The position numbers and the translations under genes are program-made. From Sergeia podlipaevii (lineage: Eukaryota > Euglenozoa > Kinetoplastea > Trypanosomatida > Trypanosomatidae), in contig JASANZ010001711.1 of NCBI GenBank assembly GCA_030849805.1, forward strand, positions 1-11,147: a stretch of DNA of 11,147 bases. Direction: 5' to 3'. Every line of letters begins with the position of its first letter. Within the stretch, counting starts at the first letter, position 1. Positions 9,001 to 11,147 of the stretch are shown piece after piece. The notes below the pieces were generated by a model that did no database searches, was not told where the DNA came from, and worked only from the letters and a program-made list of their open reading frames with translations.

Positions 9001-9144
9001 TCCGCATCTACTATCCAGTTGGACTCCTACGCGTCTTGGCCTCCGATCGTAAGTAAATGGTCTTGGAAGCGGAGACGGTACCTCCGAGGTATCTGGATAG
9101 GCATCCACTACATGGGTGTTACTCCAATGATAAGAAGACTGCAT
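6001..9144 (-). CDS. Large low-complexity protein of unknown function with paired CxxC motifs and coiled-coil regions
   Basis: I do not recognise this 1047-residue protein. From the ATG at 9142-9144: 1-95 has DDDD (59-62) and a six-Gln run (89-94). 110-260 is rich in S, G, P and A. An Ala-rich stretch (265-275) precedes a basic KRRR (293-296). CWMC (C300, C303, with C307) and CALC (C374, C377) could form a split zinc site, with a second six-Gln run plus EEEE (357-366) just before the second pair. Hydrophobic helical stretches follow at 410-441 and about 469-545, separated by an S/P spacer (449-465). 570-800 is S/A/P-rich and disordered-looking. 819-920 is a probable coiled coil, starting near VQLEAAIESERRRRLAAE. 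An acidic patch (GVEDSEEDEYEDF) lies at 1005-1017. The frame is uninterrupted and the stop is TAG. The frame is also open upstream to 9315, but no ATG occurs there and the start lies 121 nt after a strong splice acceptor. A scaffold or cytoskeletal role is only a guess. Confidence 0.9.
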   Translation of the reverse strand: MQSSYHWSNTHVVDAYPDTSEVPSPLPRPFTYDRRPRRVGVQLDSRCGPFPALGGGSNDDDDAIEKVLEVTSGASCHSKGGSREIDESQQQQQQAQEIRGDVFYSDARGLWYHPPRPAHRTAPPPSSPRARGAVAVPFTFTDPMKPPEASSNNKNYGERAASNSSGTIGILGGTAGASRDNGQRVTFRTLQAASPRAGSYGDNRDLMQGSMDGEGGAGCNSALQSKYRGSILSTYGTSVTVPQSRDALLSKQPTATREGSGASVAAAATAAAAALASRSCYNPEKGAAHERGKRRRQPFCWMCEVGCPEGPGAWRGAPRLYFSVSFSASQVQGYKNTNHQRISPHAVGFAGYDQKHQQQQQQEEEESVSGLTLCALCAASMAAVGPVEGGASAAALLQNAHKTPALQGRSYVFIDYLREYKMLLDVLADDVIAESLRRYRNGVCVGATSPSSHSSSSPPPPSSSSFLVVNRLTRLTELNPVSQVAVLEQMLQGLEEILKADKAASATGCLQDEMELSERRLLVDEVTRVERFWMRAKLALQHERQQDNEEKHQKSSVTTASVPAGLSALESSKLAGECVKSTQFDGIRNELRNAERFLSAGGGDGDATVASAFSHGNSHPTSRNEPTPHYPPASRSSTAENGNTRGKALTQDMIQASMWQSYRQEEEPQPSRSSSTYYPRLLSSSRSPASPVDAAACPQTVAAAGAPAVPSLAATKSFIASGAVSSSAVRLASSSTLAATTDAASLDDNLLIDYFAGRMSELPRRSAQLVQSPPYTSIESSQQPPYQKPTEYAPTSALSRYLASQMELEGPTSRPSGEGVGNSIVQLEAAIESERRRRLAAEDAVALAHSRIASLEKVTNDMTEQLLTQRLSLSVAAHLQRMESFLHSTTGLMQDYAIRKDLLFAEEMAALVRRAQRTVYGVPLKVFPTLQSRRGDAAGEEKKGDMTMNKSHGDGRGVAECTKVDDRASGFGVTKEGGKEKAQRPVAPSQSLRPLSEKAKFPFEGVEDSEEDEYEDFIVTNTRPYIRDAVLKTAGPWTEGFLSTPLC

Positions 9145-9265
9145 ATCAAGAAGAATGTATATAAAGACTAGATATATAAAGAAAAACGTAAAACGTCTCA
9201 GCACCCAGTTACAGCGGGGAACTTCTACACAAACAATAGTAGCCCTTTTATTTTCCAATTCTTGT
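9145..9265 (-). other. Predicted 5' UTR of the 1047-residue protein gene
   Basis: Runs from the predicted acceptor AG to the first ATG. No ATG is present in any frame on the sense strand, so the ATG at 9142-9144 is the first one met by a scanning ribosome, with G at -3. The segment stays open in the gene's frame and would read as a hydrophobic stretch rich in F, I, L and Y, but this has no AUG to initiate it and is best read as untranslated AT-rich leader. Confidence 0.65.
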
Positions 9266-9298
9266 CTAGCAAACAAACAAACAAACAAAAAAAGAAAA
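9266..9298 (-). promoter_or_regulatory. Predicted spliced-leader trans-splice acceptor for the 1047-residue protein gene
   Basis: On the minus strand a T-rich run leads into tandem TTTG copies and then GCTAG. The AG occupies 9267-9266, so the mature mRNA would begin at 9265 after addition of the spliced leader. This is the polypyrimidine-plus-first-AG layout known from trypanosomatids. It gives a 121-nt 5' UTR with no ATG on the sense strand before the chosen start. The exact acceptor is predicted, not measured. Confidence 0.72.
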
Positions 9299-9321
9299 TG
9301 AGCACTTGACGACTATATATC

Positions 9322-9342
9322 CTTTCTTTCTTTCTTTCTTTT
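9322..9342. repeat. (CTTT)n tetranucleotide run
   Basis: Five tandem CTTT-type units on the + strand, hence GA-rich in the sense of the large gene, located just upstream of that gene's polypyrimidine tract. It would lie in the spacer removed during mRNA processing. Confidence 0.85.
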
Positions 9343-9744
9343 ACTGCTAAAAATGATGCTTATTAAATAGTGAAACGTAAAACAGTAAAAAAAATAGGTG
9401 AGAAAATAGGAAATATATATAAAGTTATAAGACAAAAGATAAAATGCAGCACTGATCCATTAAGCCGTTCAAGTCATCAAAAATCTTTTCATTTACTAAG
9501 AGCACACGACAATAGAAAAAAAAAACGATATATTTTGATAAAAGCATTCTTTAAAAGAAGAAAAAAAAAAGTCTTGCAGTAAAATGAACTGTCTACAACT
9601 TATCAATAACATTTTTTTTCGCCTGTTTTTCCTTCCTTTCTCTCTCTCTCTCGCTCTCTATTTGTTTATTGCAAACAACTTTCTTTCTATGTGCTTCACA
9701 TTATTTTTTTTCTGGCGTACGTGTTGAAATTTTTTCCAGGTGTA

Positions 9745-9757
9745 TGTGTGTGTGTGT
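9745..9757. repeat. Short (TG)n run
   Basis: Six TG units, with further imperfect TG nearby. A minor simple repeat within the gene-free upstream region. Confidence 0.8.
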
Positions 9758-11147
9758 CTCTGTATGTGACTATATATGTGTGACACCTCATTATATTTAC
9801 ACGTAAGTACGACAATTGCATCAAAACAACAACAAAAAAGAGGAAAGACGATAAATCCAAATCATTAAAACAAAGGGAGAGTTTGCAAAGAAACCAACAC
9901 AATAACCTTCAAAAAAAAAACAAAAAAAAATAATAATAAGAAACATCTAACGTATACAAGCGTACTATTCAACATATACGCGTAGATTTTCATTATTATT
10001 TTTTTTAGACAATTACTATCGTGACCACATTGTGGAGCAAGTAATGATAAAACAGCTGCAACAGGCAAAAGGAAATACGCAAACAAACTTTTTTTAAATA
10101 TATACATATAAGTGAAGAAGGGGAGAGAGAGGCTTCGCCATTGAAATCTCAGCTAGAAAAGCGAAAGAAACAACAACAAAAAAAAAAATAGAGAAGAAGA
10201 AGAGAGAGAGAATATGTAAAGCGAACAAACAAACCAGAAAGAAATTCAACAAAAATGAAAGTTATCGTGTACACAGCGCAGATACAAAAAAAATATGCGC
10301 TGTGCATGTCTTTGCAAAAAGAAAAAGACAGACATATAAATATATATATTCGTCCCTTTCATTTCTTGCCGCTACGTTGCCTGTTCATGCATTCCCTCCT
10401 CATTTCTCTCTCTCTCTCCCTTTCTCTATCTCTCGCCATCTCCCTCTCTGTTCCTCTAGTATTCTTTGCTAGTAATGACAACTCTTACACAGCATGCCAT
10501 ACCAAATAATTAGGTTTAGATAATAGTAACAACAATTAAAAAAGAAAAAAAAACAAAAAAAACATTTTAAAAAGCAAAAAATAAAGATAAAAAAAAGAGC
10601 TACATCACCGTTGCAGAATAAAAAAAGACGACGCACTGCAAACAGTGTTTTCATCTATTTCCTTTTTGCATATAGGAAAAGAAAGAAGAAAAAAAAAAGA
10701 TACAAGTCACGAACAATACAAAAGTATGAGGGCGAGAAAAGGTCAATACACAAAAAGGTGAAAATACGTATATAATCCCTGCTAACTACTAGACAAAAAA
10801 AAAACAAAAAAAAAGAGTAGTAGTATCGCTTCACCTCACGCATAAACGAATATAATAATAATAAAATACACACCTAGCACGGTAAACACGAAAAGTGAGA
10901 AGAAGGGAAGGGAGGGCCATATGTACACGTAGGTGTGCATGCCAAGTAAATGATTAAAATATATATGAAGTGAGTCATACAACAATAGTGATCGTGCATG
11001 CTGTGATAGCGATAATATTGAAAAAAAAAAAGTAAAATACCCTCTTCCAGAGAAAAAAAAGAAAATAATAAAAAAAAAAAAATGACACTACTACCATAAC
11101 AAAATAAAAAAAATATATATCATTTAAAGATAAATGGGATGAAAGAT

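Larger units (their letters stand above)
9299..11147 (-). other. Gene-free AT-rich region upstream of the large gene
   Basis: About 1.8 kb with no credible gene; open frames are short and low-complexity. It contains a (CTTT)n run at 9322-9342, a (TG)n run at 9745-9757, a C/T-rich block at about 10400-10460 and many poly-A runs. If the next gene upstream is also on the minus strand, this is its 3' UTR and intergenic spacer. If that gene is on the plus strand, this is a divergent strand-switch region where transcription may start. The window cannot decide. Confidence 0.55.

Noticed and set aside
1..11147. tRNA, rRNA, spliced-leader RNA, retroposon or CRISPR features
   Set aside because: By eye I found no tRNA B-box, no spliced-leader exon, no reverse-transcriptase motif and no regular repeat-spacer array. 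A covariance-model scan would be needed to exclude small RNAs.

Overview
The window looks like nuclear DNA from a kinetoplastid protist, most probably a trypanosomatid of the Trypanosoma type. Two long intronless genes lie head-to-tail on the minus strand. The coding DNA is of balanced composition, while the DNA between genes is very AT-rich and full of microsatellites. Each gene is preceded on the coding strand by a long polypyrimidine tract ending in AG, the usual layout of a spliced-leader trans-splicing acceptor. This assignment is inferred from architecture and protein character; species and chromosome cannot be named.

Layout on the + coordinates (transcription runs from high to low): 9266-11147 is gene-free DNA upstream of the first gene and ends in a polypyrimidine tract and an AG acceptor. 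9144-6001 encodes a 1047-residue protein I do not recognise. It is low-complexity overall, with two widely spaced CxxC pairs, two helical or coiled-coil regions and an acidic C-terminal patch. Just after its stop codon the sense strand carries a GA-rich tract containing a canonical four-run G-quadruplex motif. 6000-3900 is a long intergenic/3' UTR region with (CA)n repeats in the RNA sense, AT palindromes and homopolymers, ending in the acceptor region of the next gene. 3766-2603 encodes a complete casein kinase 1 family protein kinase with all catalytic residues. 2602-1 is gene-free AT-rich DNA with many simple repeats and one ambiguous base.

The two genes are probably co-transcribed in one polycistronic unit and separated by trans-splicing and polyadenylation. 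Co-transcription in these organisms does not imply a shared function, and nothing here links the kinase to the large protein. I found no tRNA, rRNA, spliced-leader gene, transposon or CRISPR array. I see no convincing new multi-gene system. The most interesting items are the large unrecognised protein, the G-quadruplex motif beside its stop codon, the competing acceptors of the kinase gene and the very long gene-free flanks.
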